A stretch of DNA of 64,000 nucleotides from CAZVYN01 sp964631125 (GCA_964631125.1 CAZVYN010000003.1:45086-109085); one strand, 5' to 3'; shown: positions 1 to 8,218, numbered from the stretch's first letter. Translations and numbers: made by a program. Notes: generated by a model from the sequence alone, not told the origin.

Positions 1-41
1 TAGGTTCGGACTCCAGCTCCCGGCTGGGTGGGGGATCGGAC

Positions 42-551
42 GTGGTTGAATCGCTCACGCGCGTTTGGATCCGACGAGTCCGCCGAGACGACTTCGAGTG
101 GCTCCACGATCTGTGGCGCGCCCGTGAAGTCCGCCGCTACCTCTTCGACGACGTCGAGATCTCGGTCGACGACGCCAGCGACATGTTCGACCAAGGAATG
201 GCGCACGCCGCACTCTGGGGCGGCGGCTTCTGGGCCATCCTCGAACTCGGCGGCGGCCCCGCCATCGGCTTCGTCGGGCTCTGGCGCAAGACGAACGACG
301 AAGCCCCCGAGCTCATCTTCGGCCTCGCCCCCACGCACTGGGGGAGAGGCTACGCCTCCGAAGCCGCGCGCCGCGTCATCCACTTCGCCTTCAACGAACT
401 CCGCGCCGACCGGCTCCGCGCCTCGACGGATCCCCCGAACTCAGCCTCCCGCCGTCTCCTGGAGCGCCTCGGCATGCGGCTCGTTCCCCCGGTCGAGCAT
501 TCCGCGCCTTCGCTCCTCAATTTCGAGATCACGCGAGAGGAATGGGGTTGA
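42..551 (+). CDS. GNAT-family N-acetyltransferase (RimJ/RimL-like)
   Basis: This 169-residue protein is a GCN5-related acetyltransferase that would move an acetyl group from acetyl-CoA to an amine. The acetyl-CoA loop is visible as HWGRGYASEA (about residues 98-107), followed by the family's typical second half with an Asn/Ser-containing stretch (STDPPNSASRRLLERLGM). The length is normal for RimJ/RimL-type members that modify protein N-termini or small amines; the substrate cannot be read from the sequence. The start is a GTG, but the frame stays open to the window edge, so the real start could lie upstream. It converges tail-to-tail on a doubtful minus-strand reading frame. Confidence 0.85.
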   Translation: MVESLTRVWIRRVRRDDFEWLHDLWRAREVRRYLFDDVEISVDDASDMFDQGMAHAALWGGGFWAILELGGGPAIGFVGLWRKTNDEAPELIFGLAPTHWGRGYASEAARRVIHFAFNELRADRLRASTDPPNSASRRLLERLGMRLVPPVEHSAPSLLNFEITREEWG

Positions 552-960
552 TGCCGAGTTCGCATCCAGAACTTTCCGGAAAGAAGTGCGACAGAGAAAA
601 TTCTCCGGATTGACGAACCGAGAACGCGTGCCCAGACTCTTCCCAGGCGAGGAAGTCCATGTGCGCTTTGCGCACGAGTTCGACACCCACCGTGCGTCGC
701 ACGGTCGCGAACTTGAGCACGAGGATCATGGCCCGGAAGGCCACCAGCCACTCCGAGCCGACCGCAGAGCCGAGCAGATATTCGGTTTCAAAGTCCGAAT
801 CGGGGGCTGGGCCCGTCGGCGGCAGGGAGCACGGAGTTCCGATGCTCAAGCCACTCGCGTCGTTGCGACGCCGAGGAGGTTCCAGATGATGACCGAGACC
901 CACGCCGGTATGTCCCGGCGATCCGTACGCGCAGCACGCACCGGGCAGAACTGCTGCCAC
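529..960 (-). CDS. Possible small hypothetical protein
   Basis: I do not recognise this reading frame. It is up to 143 codons, and its C-terminal two thirds (from about SDFETEYLLGSAVG) look more protein-like than the N-terminal third, so a shorter product is possible, for example from the ATG at 729. No domain or signal peptide is obvious. It would end 23 bases inside the 3' end of the acetyltransferase gene. Its upstream part would overlap the Shine-Dalgarno and start codon at 873-888 of the protease leader on the other strand, which argues for a start downstream of 870. It could also be a gene remnant. If it is not real, 552-872 holds nothing I can identify. Confidence 0.3.
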   Translation of the reverse strand: MAAVLPGACCAYGSPGHTGVGLGHHLEPPRRRNDASGLSIGTPCSLPPTGPAPDSDFETEYLLGSAVGSEWLVAFRAMILVLKFATVRRTVGVELVRKAHMDFLAWEESGHAFSVRQSGEFSLSHFFPESSGCELGINPIPLA

Positions 961-1086
961 GCGTCCCGCCTGCTTGGCGGTAGCCTACAAGTCCTTTCCT
1001 CCCTCAGCCTTCTTTTTTCTCTCTTTCTCTCTTTCTCTCTTTCTCTCTGTGCAGCTTCCACGACGCGGTCGCGACCGAGCCCGTGA
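886..1086 (+). CDS. Signal-peptide leader of the subtilisin-like protease, currently out of frame
   Basis: The reading frame starts at ATG 886 (or 889), six bases after a GAGGAGG Shine-Dalgarno at 873-879. It encodes a basic N-region (SRRSVRAARTG), then a hydrophobic core built largely of Leu, Phe and Ser ending near SLSLCAAS. That is the layout of a Sec signal peptide. The core is encoded by the (TTCTCTCT)4 tract at 1017-1048. As sequenced, the frame runs into TGA at 1084-1086, while the protease domain is in another frame from 1083. Removing one 8-base unit, or adding two, would join this leader in frame to the protease. The reading as an off-phase leader is inference; the SD, start, hydrophobic core and frame arithmetic are visible. 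Confidence 0.55.
   Translation: MMTETHAGMSRRSVRAARTGQNCCHASRLLGGSLQVLSSLSLLFSLFLSFSLSLCAASTTRSRPSP
1017..1048 (+). repeat. Octanucleotide tract (TTCTCTCT)x4
   Basis: Four perfect tandem copies of TTCTCTCT, preceded by a short T run (1013-1018). The unit length of 8 is not a multiple of three, so each gain or loss changes the downstream frame. The tract lies in the hydrophobic core of a signal-peptide-like leader upstream of a protease gene, the arrangement of known slipped-strand contingency loci. Confidence 0.9.
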
Positions 1087-2372
1087 CCCTCTCGATTCGC
1101 TTTTTGCCCGAAGCGATCTCCTTCGGTGAGATCGACGGCGGCATTGGCGATGCCTTCGTCGCGGAACTGAGCGACGCGATCATCCCGAACGAACTCCTCG
1201 AGCAAGCGCTCGAAGCCGCTGGAGTAACCGAGTTCCGCCCCGTCGCCCCTCACTTCCGCCACCTACCCGAAACCACGTACGACCACCTCGGGAACGTCGT
1301 AGAACTGGTCGATCAAACCGACGACTACCATGTCGTCGTCATCTCCGAGACCGACCCCGAGGAGATCGTCGAGACCTTCCGTGCCACTCCAGGCATCGGT
1401 TGGGTCGCCGTCACTCCTGCCTCGTCGTTCTACTTCACCCCCGACGACGATTACTACCCAGACCAGTGGTACCTGCATAACTACACTTCGTCGTATCCAA
1501 TCGACGGGGCTTGCGGCGACAACACCGGATGCGTGACAGACTACGATATCAACGCTCCCGAAGCGTGGGATCTCATCGACGCTCCAGGAACGAAGATCGG
1601 GCTCCTCGACACGGGCGTGCGGGACTCGCACGAGGATCTAGATGGCAGTGTAGACATCACGCTCTCCGACTCTGGCGATCCGTGTGGCCATGGGACCGCA
1701 CTATCGGGAGTGATGGTTGCGGGGGGCGACAATACGACGGGAATTGCGGGCGTAGCTCGTCCCGATGGCGGCACCTCCAGTAACATGCTTGTCGTCCTGG
1801 ATATAGACACTGGCGGTTTTGCCCCGAATGCAACCGCGGCCGCAACCGCGCTTTCTACCCTCGCGAATGACCCCGCCTACTATCCCGACGTTCTGGTGGT
1901 CAACGAGAGCTGGGGGAGCTGGCTGCAGAAATGGAATTACGATGTGACGCAGCGGGACACCCACCGCAATGCATACGTCAAGGGGCTGACGCTGGTCGTA
2001 GCTGCAGGCAACGCCGTATCGTGCTTTGGTGCACTCGACAGCTGCCTCTCCTACCCGGCAGCGTTCAACAACTTCGCAATTGCGGCGTCGGGTTATGACT
2101 GCGAGGGAGACCCGACATTCGTTGCTCGGAGCTACAACGATCTCGCGGCACCTTCCGACATGCTCGTCACGACCGACTCCTCGGCTGACGATGCATATCA
2201 AGGAGAGAACTCTATCGACGCGAACTGCGGCACGTCATTCTCCGCGCCCATTGTGGCGGCTTCCGCCGCAATGTTGCTTGCCGCCGAGCCGGCTCTAGAG
2301 ACAGACGACATCGCCGGTGTACTGAAGAGAACTGCGACGGATAGAGGAGCAGGAGGTCGTGACGACACGTAA
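1083..2372 (+). CDS. Subtilisin-like serine protease (peptidase S8), catalytic domain
   Basis: A 429-codon frame carrying a complete S8 catalytic triad: Asp176 in LLDTGVRDSH, His203 in CGHGTALSGV and Ser385 in CGTSFSAPIVAA, with the oxyanion Asn in VVAAGN. An N-terminal propeptide-like region precedes the domain. The GTG at 1083 is only the first possible start in this frame; it gives no signal peptide and has no good ribosome site. The natural start is probably ATG 886 in another frame. The frame stops at TAA 2370-2372 just before GYGQLR, the Gly-Tyr-Gly stretch that normally ends an S8 domain, so the stop appears to be a lesion. The rest of the protein continues at 2390-3160 in a third frame. 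It was probably an exported, surface-attached protease. Confidence 0.8.
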   Translation: MTLSIRFLPEAISFGEIDGGIGDAFVAELSDAIIPNELLEQALEAAGVTEFRPVAPHFRHLPETTYDHLGNVVELVDQTDDYHVVVISETDPEEIVETFRATPGIGWVAVTPASSFYFTPDDDYYPDQWYLHNYTSSYPIDGACGDNTGCVTDYDINAPEAWDLIDAPGTKIGLLDTGVRDSHEDLDGSVDITLSDSGDPCGHGTALSGVMVAGGDNTTGIAGVARPDGGTSSNMLVVLDIDTGGFAPNATAAATALSTLANDPAYYPDVLVVNESWGSWLQKWNYDVTQRDTHRNAYVKGLTLVVAAGNAVSCFGALDSCLSYPAAFNNFAIAASGYDCEGDPTFVARSYNDLAAPSDMLVTTDSSADDAYQGENSIDANCGTSFSAPIVAASAAMLLAAEPALETDDIAGVLKRTATDRGAGGRDDT

Positions 2373-3160
2373 GGCTATGGACAGCTCCGCTCGACGAGGC
2401 GATCGAGTACGTGTCAAGTCCGAACGCTGTGCATCACGACACGGAGACGAGCTACTCGGGAACATACTTGGAGAGTCGAGAGCAAGAGTTCCGACGGGTT
2501 CCCAGCGTAAATGGAAACAATGACAATTGGGAAACCTTCTGGGTGAAGGTGTATCAGGTGGACGTAACCGTCACCTGGAGTCTCCCCGGCGGCCACTCTA
2601 TCGTCGATGCTTGGCCTCGGAAGCGATTGACCACGGGATTTCCGGACGAGGACAAAATCGACGCCCGCTTCCTTACGGGATACGCCGAGATCGTGCCAAA
2701 TACGATCGACGACTACGGATGCACTCTCCGGACTTACACCTACAAGATCTACGAAGATGACTCCGAGACAACGTGCATTGCATGGTATCCGATCGGTGTT
2801 TCTGGAGCGGGCACCTGCGGGTCGGGCTTCGCTCTTAGCCCGAAATTCGACTACACGTATGTCTCCTCGAGCGCAATGACCCCGCCTCCGACTCCCCGCC
2901 TGTCTTCGCTTTCGTCGACAGCGCTAGGGAACGGCCGAGTCTCAATCCTCGCGTCTGGAGCTACTGACGGCATTCGGAGCCTCGAGGTGCTCGACGTCGC
3001 TGGTCGCCTGGTCGCGCGGCGGCAGGACATTCAGCCAGATCAATGGCCGATCGAAGTCGATCTTGGAGGAGCCGGAGTGTCGGCGTCAGGAATCTACTTC
3101 GCTCGAGCGTTGGGTGAGCACGGCCAAATTGCCGCGACGAAGCTTTTGACGGTTCGCTGA
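2373..3160 (+). pseudogene. Severed C-terminus of the S8 protease with a type A-like sorting domain
   Basis: After the TAA at 2370-2372 the same frame still reads GYGQLR, then the homologous text continues in the next frame as LDEAIEYVSSPN from 2390. Restoring one C near 2390 would give GYGQLRLDEAIEYV. The fragment has its own possible GTG start at 2411 (249 codons). Its last 80 residues or so (SLEVLDVAGRLVARR ... GIYFARALGEHG ... TKLLTVR) resemble FlgD-like/T9SS type A C-terminal sorting domains, which target exported proteins to the cell surface. Two independent lesions, a nonsense codon and a 1-base deletion, suggest decay, although sequencing error in this stretch is possible. Confidence 0.65.
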
Positions 3161-3171
3161 AAGGTTCGATC

Positions 3172-3200
3172 GGCGAGGGCGCCCCGGTGGCGCCCTCGCC
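3172..3200 (+). terminator. Perfect 12-bp hairpin, possible terminator
   Basis: GGCGAGGGCGCC at 3172-3183 pairs perfectly with GGCGCCCTCGCC at 3189-3200 around a 5-base loop. It lies between the protease remnant and the next gene. No T tract follows, so termination would need Rho or would be inefficient; a role in mRNA stability is equally possible. Confidence 0.5.
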
Positions 3201-3228
3201 TGAACAGTCTCACAGACGAGGACGAGTT

Positions 3229-4647
3229 ATGTTTGGCGCACGACCTCCGAAATCGGGCTTCCGGAACATGTTCCTCGCGGGTGTTGGTTTGGCTATCGGA
3301 GGCCTGACCTACCCTCGAGTTTCGCATGCCAGCGATCTCGACAGTCTCTCGCTTCCGATAGGGAGCGTCTACATCCGCGCGATGGACATCGGGATCGATG
3401 CAATTGTCGCGGCGACGGGAGACGCCACCGAGCAGCCGACGGGCTTGTATCGTACTTCTCTGGATCTGGCTGCAGGCTGGGAGCCCCTTGGATTTGAGGA
3501 CCGATTCATCGCATCCGTACAGGTTTTCGGCTCGCAGGATGAAGGGGTCGTCGTGGTAGCCGGGAACCCCCCGGAAATCCTGCTGTCCACGGACGGGGGC
3601 CAGAGCTGGGACTCGAAGGCCATCGGCAACTCCCAGTTTTTCTTCTGGCATGTTCGTCTCCATCGCGATAGGCCGGAGGTGTGGTACGCGAGCTACAAGG
3701 ACAATGCTCTGAACCGGGCTGGGATGATGACCTCTACTGACTACGGTGAGACCTGGTCCACGTTTACAGTGTGCGTCGGCTGCGCGACGTCTGGATTCCT
3801 TGCGACGGAGATTGCGAATACCGATCCGACGCGCGCCGTGGGGGCGCACTTCTCGGGCTTTTTCGAGTCGTCGCTGTACCGAACGACGGACACGGGCGGC
3901 TCGTGGTCCCTCAATCAGTCGCACCCGTACAACAGCGTCGCTCCGATCGATCTGACGTATGAGGAGTTTCCGTCTTCGCGAACTGTTCAGGTTGGCTCGC
4001 GGTGGTACTTGGTTTGGGAGAACTGGGTTTTCCAGGGATTCTTCTGGGTGGACAACAACTACGGGGACATCGGCATGGAGACGCCGCGCTGGGACCCGGG
4101 GGCGATGTACCTAGCATGGTCCACAGCGGGCACGAACCAACCTATGGGCGGGGACTTGCGGGTGCAGCGGACACTAGACCCGACTGTCGATGACCCTTGG
4201 GACGAAGTCGTGGGACTGGAGGACGGCACGTTTGCTTCACCCAACAACGACACTCACCGCTGGCGGTTCGAAGCCGCACCCGAGGCGCCAGTTTTCATTC
4301 TGTCGGCGCCGAACCATCCGATGTACCGCATCGATGTCGGTGGGACTGTCGGCGTGGACGATCAGGAGCAGAACCTCAGCCTGATCGACGCGCCTTGGAC
4401 GGTGCTCGGTTCGCCAGGCGCCGATCCCATCCTTCGCTTCGAAGCCGGCCCGAGACGAGAAGTCGGGCTGCAGGTTGTCGACGTATCAGGGGCGGAAGTG
4501 GCGCGTCGGTTGGTGACCCTGGGCGGGGCAGGCTCGCCTCTCCAAGTCCGTGATCTGGTCGGCGGCCGCTCTGGGGTCTACTGGATCCGGGCGGTTGGCG
4601 GCGGGCAGCGCTCCGTGGCGGCGACCAAGGTGCACGTCATTCGGTAG
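3229..4647 (+). CDS. Secreted BNR/sortilin-like repeat protein with C-terminal sorting domain
   Basis: This exported protein of 472 residues has Asp-box (BNR) motifs of the sialidase/sortilin beta-propeller type: STDGGQSW, STDYGETW and TTDTGGSW in the first half. A signal peptide is visible (FLAGVGLAIGGLTYPRVSHA). The C-terminal 70 residues or so (GLQVVDVSGAEVARR ... GVYWIRAVGGG ... ATKVHVIR) match the FlgD-like/T9SS type A sorting pattern seen in the neighbouring protease. I chose ATG 3229, preceded by a purine-rich GAGGACGAG, over the in-frame GTG 3187, which lies inside a hairpin. Propellers of this type often bind glycans or proteins, but catalytic sialidase residues are not evident. The specific role is unknown. 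Confidence 0.75.
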   Translation: MFGARPPKSGFRNMFLAGVGLAIGGLTYPRVSHASDLDSLSLPIGSVYIRAMDIGIDAIVAATGDATEQPTGLYRTSLDLAAGWEPLGFEDRFIASVQVFGSQDEGVVVVAGNPPEILLSTDGGQSWDSKAIGNSQFFFWHVRLHRDRPEVWYASYKDNALNRAGMMTSTDYGETWSTFTVCVGCATSGFLATEIANTDPTRAVGAHFSGFFESSLYRTTDTGGSWSLNQSHPYNSVAPIDLTYEEFPSSRTVQVGSRWYLVWENWVFQGFFWVDNNYGDIGMETPRWDPGAMYLAWSTAGTNQPMGGDLRVQRTLDPTVDDPWDEVVGLEDGTFASPNNDTHRWRFEAAPEAPVFILSAPNHPMYRIDVGGTVGVDDQEQNLSLIDAPWTVLGSPGADPILRFEAGPRREVGLQVVDVSGAEVARRLVTLGGAGSPLQVRDLVGGRSGVYWIRAVGGGQRSVAATKVHVIR

Positions 4648-4918
4648 CACAGCCGACAGCAATCGCGAGCCATGGGACTGGATTTCGCGATCGCTGGCAC
4701 GATCGACGCTTCTTCCGCGAGAGTGTCGACGCTCGCGCGACGGTGGTTGGGCGCGCAGCGCGGTCGTTGCGCTCTGGCGTAACGGCGCGCATCGGGTTGC
4801 GGCGGGTTCTAGAGCTTCCACGGGCTCAGCCGATTGGCAATACTGCCCGACCATGACACGGGAGAGACAACGACGCGCGGACTCTAGAGACCGGTCGAGG
4901 TCCTCGACGGAGGAGCCA

Positions 4919-6241
4919 GTGATCCCGCCCCCGATGCTGACGGTTGTCGATCTGTTCGCGGGTGCGGGTGGGATCTCCGAGGGATTTCGTCAGGCTGGAT
5001 TCTCGATCCTCGCCGGCTTGGACCATGATCCCGACGCGGCGGCGACGTACGCCGCCAATTTCCCCGAGGCGACAGTCATCCTCGGCGACCTTCGGGCGCC
5101 CGCCGTGAGGGAACGCGTTCTGGCGGCGGCAAGGTCGGCGACGGTGCTAGTCGGCGGACCCCCGTGTCAGGCCTTCTCCCAGATGCGAAACCACACGCGG
5201 ATGATCAGCGACCCGCGAAACGTACTGTATCGAGAGTTCGCGCGGGTTCTGGCCGACTCGATGCCGCAGGCGTTTGTGATGGAGAACGTCACCGGGATCG
5301 ATCAGATGGGAGCCCGCGAACAGATCGCGGACGACCTCGGCCTCGATGGGGAGTACACCGTCGTCCCGCAGGTTGTCGACGCGGCCGATTTTGGGGTGCC
5401 GCAAACACGGCGGCGGTTGCTGTTCGTAGGATTGCGCAGCACGCTCGGCGCAGCTGTGCCGATCCTTCGCGGCACCGGAGCGATCGAGGCCGTGGCGTTG
5501 GTCCGTTCCTCTGGTCCTGGTGGGCCGAGGTATCAGATCGAGGTGCAGGAGAATCTCTTGAACGCGGGAATCGCCGACGCCCTCGAGGACTCGGAGAACC
5601 TGGCGGTGGTGTCCGTCGCTGACGCGATCTCCGACCTGACCGAACTTCCAGCCGGCAACCGAGCTGATGTCGTCCCTTACGCGCAAGTGGCGGTCGCCAG
5701 GTCGGCGTACCAGCGCCAAATGCGGTCGGGGGCAGGGTACGAACTGACCAACGTGCAAGTCCCACGCATCAACGCGGACACGAGACTTCGGCTGGACGGG
5801 ATCCCGAATGGTGGAAACCATCGCGATCTATCGGATGCGCTCCTCGAAGGCTACATCACGGGTCAGAAGTGGGGTCAAGAAAACGGGACGGGTCGACTCT
5901 CGCGTCGACACTTCTACGCTTATCGCCGACTTCATCCGGCCGTCTGGGCTTGGACGCTGAACACGAAAGGGGATTCGGTTTACCACTACCAATATCCTCG
6001 CGCCCTCTCGGTCCGGGAATTCGCTCGACTCCAGTCCTTCCCGGATCGCTTTCGTTTCACGACCGATACTCGCTCGGGAGCACTCGACGGCCGCCACGAA
6101 GGCGGCCCGGCGCATTCTCGCTATCGGCAGGTGGGTAACGCGGTCCCACCCCTCTTGGCGCGCGCAGTCGCCACCGCACTCCTGGCGGAGTTCACTGCGC
6201 TCCGTCGGCGCGACGCGACGGCCGCAACCCTGGTCTCGTGA
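4919..6241 (+). CDS. DNA (cytosine-5-)-methyltransferase of a type II R-M system
   Basis: The protein transfers a methyl group from S-adenosylmethionine to C5 of cytosine in a specific DNA site. The ordered C5-methylase motifs are all present: DLFAGAGG (motif I, SAM binding), GGPPCQAFS with the catalytic Cys (IV), MENV (VI), QTRRRLLFVG (VIII) and RQVGNAVPPLLA (X). The target-recognition region lies between about residues 190 and 310. I placed the start at GTG 4919 because GGAGGAG sits just upstream at 4909-4915; ATG 4934 and ATG 4853 are alternatives. The frame is open much further upstream but that part is not protein-like. The next gene starts within this stop codon, and together they form a restriction-modification pair. 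Confidence 0.93.
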   Translation: MIPPPMLTVVDLFAGAGGISEGFRQAGFSILAGLDHDPDAAATYAANFPEATVILGDLRAPAVRERVLAAARSATVLVGGPPCQAFSQMRNHTRMISDPRNVLYREFARVLADSMPQAFVMENVTGIDQMGAREQIADDLGLDGEYTVVPQVVDAADFGVPQTRRRLLFVGLRSTLGAAVPILRGTGAIEAVALVRSSGPGGPRYQIEVQENLLNAGIADALEDSENLAVVSVADAISDLTELPAGNRADVVPYAQVAVARSAYQRQMRSGAGYELTNVQVPRINADTRLRLDGIPNGGNHRDLSDALLEGYITGQKWGQENGTGRLSRRHFYAYRRLHPAVWAWTLNTKGDSVYHYQYPRALSVREFARLQSFPDRFRFTTDTRSGALDGRHEGGPAHSRYRQVGNAVPPLLARAVATALLAEFTALRRRDATAATLVS

Positions 6242-7323
6242 GCGGCTCGTCGGAGCAGCCGGCAGGAAGTAATTCCTCTGACGAGGTGGTGACGACAGCG
6301 TTCGGCCAGAAGAACCGCCTCCGCCTGATCAACCAGTACTTCGGATCGTCCTGGGGCGCCGCGACCGACGTGGCGTCGGCCTGGTCGCACATCTATCGAA
6401 TGCTCTTGTGGACTGACCAGACAACCGGCCTCGCCCACTGCTACGAGAGCGACAAGAGTCAGCCCGGAAAGCCATGGTACGGTCGTTCACTTGCGTTCCA
6501 TGCTTGGCTTGCTGAAGCGTTCGCTGTGACGCCGTCGCAGGTCGCTGAACACATCGACTGGATGTTCCAGCGGGCAGCGACCGAATTGGCGGCTGCGGTC
6601 GTGAAGAAGCAGGGGGCGCTCCAACTCACCGCGATGAAGCAACGTCACCGGTACGAGGGAAGGGCCTTCCCGAGTCCAGGAGACGATCCCGAACTCGTCT
6701 CGATCGTGAGACAGGTGTTGGGCGACCACCTCGACTCAGAGCCGACCAGCGACGAATGGCGACTGCTCGTCCAACGAATTCGCCAGTACCTCACGCTGGA
6801 CAACAAGCGCAAGAATCTCCTGGGAGAGGGGTTCGAGGATGTGCTCGGAGCGACCATCCGACGCTCGTGTCCAGACGCTCGCTTTGTTGTCAGCACGCGC
6901 AACGTGCTCCACGACATCCCAGGATTAGGACGCAACCGACGCGGTGAGAAGGTCAACAAGGTCGACCTCTCGATCGTGCGCCCGTCGATGCGGACTCTTG
7001 TGACTGCCAAATGGAGCGTCCGCGCGGATCGCGAGAAACAGTTCGCCTCGGACTTCGGCGCCTACGTCAACGCCGAGTCGGACGGGAAGCCCTTCGAGTA
7101 TGTGTTCGTGACGAACGAGTTCGACCCCGCTCGCCTCATGCGCGCGTGCGAAAAGTTGGCAGTCAACGCCCCGATGTTCACGACTGTCGTCCACATCAGC
7201 ACCGATGCACTTCGCGCCACGTATGGCGACGGACGCGAGGAATCGATGCGCAAGGTTATCGACCATGTCGACGCAGGGCGTTTGGTCAGTCTCGACCGTT
7301 GGCTGACGACCCTCTCCTCATGA
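6238..7323 (+). CDS. Probable type II restriction endonuclease, possibly BsaWI-like
   Basis: A 361-residue protein starting at GTG 6238, overlapping the methylase stop by four bases. It carries a PD-(D/E)xK-like core: an upstream Glu in GEGFEDVLG, then an Asp in NKVDLSIVRP and a Lys in TLVTAKWSVRADREKQ. The K-W-S-(V/I)-R segment is a pattern I associate with the BsaWI-type restriction enzyme family; if that is right, the site may be W^CCGGW-like, but this is inference. The overlap with a C5 methylase is the strongest argument for a nuclease. No controller (C) protein gene is visible nearby. Confidence 0.7.
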   Translation: MSGSSEQPAGSNSSDEVVTTAFGQKNRLRLINQYFGSSWGAATDVASAWSHIYRMLLWTDQTTGLAHCYESDKSQPGKPWYGRSLAFHAWLAEAFAVTPSQVAEHIDWMFQRAATELAAAVVKKQGALQLTAMKQRHRYEGRAFPSPGDDPELVSIVRQVLGDHLDSEPTSDEWRLLVQRIRQYLTLDNKRKNLLGEGFEDVLGATIRRSCPDARFVVSTRNVLHDIPGLGRNRRGEKVNKVDLSIVRPSMRTLVTAKWSVRADREKQFASDFGAYVNAESDGKPFEYVFVTNEFDPARLMRACEKLAVNAPMFTTVVHISTDALRATYGDGREESMRKVIDHVDAGRLVSLDRWLTTLSS

Positions 7324-7447
7324 CGAGCGGACGGTCAGGTTACCGTTCCCCTCCAGTGCAGGCGGCGCCTCGACCGAGCGGGACCGATTCGTGCGCCGCT
7401 ACCCTGAGCCGAGGGAGGACGCACCGATCCCAGCCGCAAATCGAACC

Positions 7448-7477
7448 TTGACCCTCTCCTGGGGCCGCCGATAGAGT
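7448..7477 (+). promoter_or_regulatory. Sigma-70-type promoter for rplU-rpmA
   Basis: TTGACC at 7448-7453 and TAGAGT at 7472-7477 are separated by 18 bases and sit about 45 bases before the rplU start. This is a good candidate for the ribosomal protein promoter. Confidence 0.55.
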
Positions 7478-7523
7478 GCCGACTTCGTCATCGAGCCAGA
7501 CCTGTTCGTATCGGAGGAAGCGC

Positions 7524-7835
7524 GTGTTCGCGATCGTCGAGTGCAAGGGATTCCAGTATCACGTCAGCCCGAACGAGCTGGTGAAGGTGCCGCTCCTGGC
7601 GGAAGAGCCGGGAAGCGCGTATGTCCTCGACCACGTTTTGCTCGTGGCGGACGGCGCGGCGACCCGAGTCGGCACGCCGACGGTAGCCGGCGCGACGGTC
7701 ACGGCCTCGATCGTCCGACATGGACGGGCCGACAAGATCGTCGTGGGCAAGTTCAAGAAGCGGAAAGACTACCGTCGCCGCAAGGGGCATCGGCAGTACT
7801 TCACCGAGCTCCGGATCGACGCGATCCTGGGTTAG
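7524..7835 (+). CDS. rplU: 50S ribosomal protein L21
   Basis: L21 is a component of the large ribosomal subunit that contacts 23S rRNA. The start VFAIVECKGFQYHV matches the family's conserved opening (FAIVExGGKQY), and the basic segment FKKRKDYRRRKGHRQYFTELRI matches its C-terminal RNA-binding region. GTG 7524 is chosen because GGAGGA lies at 7513-7518 and the length (103 residues) then matches L21; the frame extends upstream to 7476, but that part is not conserved. It is followed by rpmA, the usual pair. GK in the GGKQY motif is GF here, a mild deviation. Confidence 0.95.
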   Translation: MFAIVECKGFQYHVSPNELVKVPLLAEEPGSAYVLDHVLLVADGAATRVGTPTVAGATVTASIVRHGRADKIVVGKFKKRKDYRRRKGHRQYFTELRIDAILG

Positions 7836-7912
7836 ACCGGGGGCCCGAGGCGGTTCGGGTTCTGAGTTCTTCCGCACAGACTAATTCCTTCCAGACAGGG
7901 AGTGATCGCGAG

Positions 7913-8218
7913 ATGGCGCACAAAAAAGGGGTCGGCAGCTCACGCAACGGTCGCGATTCGAATTCGCAGCGACTGGGTGTGAAGCGGTACGGCGGTGAGT
8001 TGGTCACGGCCGGATCGATCCTCGTGCGTCAGCGCGGGACGAAGTTCCATCCGGGGGTCAACGTCGGCATCGGGAGCGACGACACGCTCTTCGCCAAGGT
8101 CGACGGCCATGTCCTCTTCAAGCCGAAGGGGCGCGACAGGAAGCAGATCGTCATCGTTCCGCTCGAGCCGGCTGGCAAAGAGGCAGTGCCGAGCGAGGCA
8201 GTGCCGAGCGCCAACTAG
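7913..8218 (+). CDS. rpmA: 50S ribosomal protein L27
   Basis: L27 sits at the peptidyl-transferase centre of the large subunit. The N-terminus AHKKGVGSSRNGRDSNSQRLGVKRYGG is diagnostic, starting at ATG 7913 without the cleavable N-terminal extension of Firmicutes L27. The core runs to FKPKGRDRKQIVIVPL, after which there is a short extension, KEAVPSEAVPSAN, created by a perfect 15-base tandem duplication at 8181-8210. It is co-transcribed with rplU and followed by a strong intrinsic terminator. Confidence 0.96.
   Translation: MAHKKGVGSSRNGRDSNSQRLGVKRYGGELVTAGSILVRQRGTKFHPGVNVGIGSDDTLFAKVDGHVLFKPKGRDRKQIVIVPLEPAGKEAVPSEAVPSAN
8181..8210 (+). repeat. 15-bp perfect tandem duplication in the 3' end of rpmA
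   Basis: AGGCAGTGCCGAGCG is present at 8181-8195 and again at 8196-8210. It lengthens the L27 C-terminal tail in frame by five residues. Confidence 0.9.

Noticed and set aside
28..1086. A long frame of 352 codons across the first kilobase
   Set aside because: It runs antiparallel in sense to the acetyltransferase frame and is Ser/Arg/Thr/Pro-rich, as frame shadows in GC-rich DNA are. Only its last part from ATG 886, with a Shine-Dalgarno and a signal-peptide pattern, was kept.
3187..3228. GTG 3187 as start of the BNR protein
   Set aside because: It lies inside a perfect hairpin and adds a non-signal-like N-terminus; ATG 3229 gives a clean signal peptide.
4648..4918. Imperfect palindrome CGCGAG/CTCGCG at 4717-4737 as a controller-protein box of the R-M system
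   Set aside because: No controller gene is present and only six base pairs are symmetric; too weak to call.
7844..7872. Weak hairpin with T-rich tail between rplU and rpmA
   Set aside because: The stem is only five or six pairs and the tail is interrupted; L21 and L27 are normally co-transcribed.
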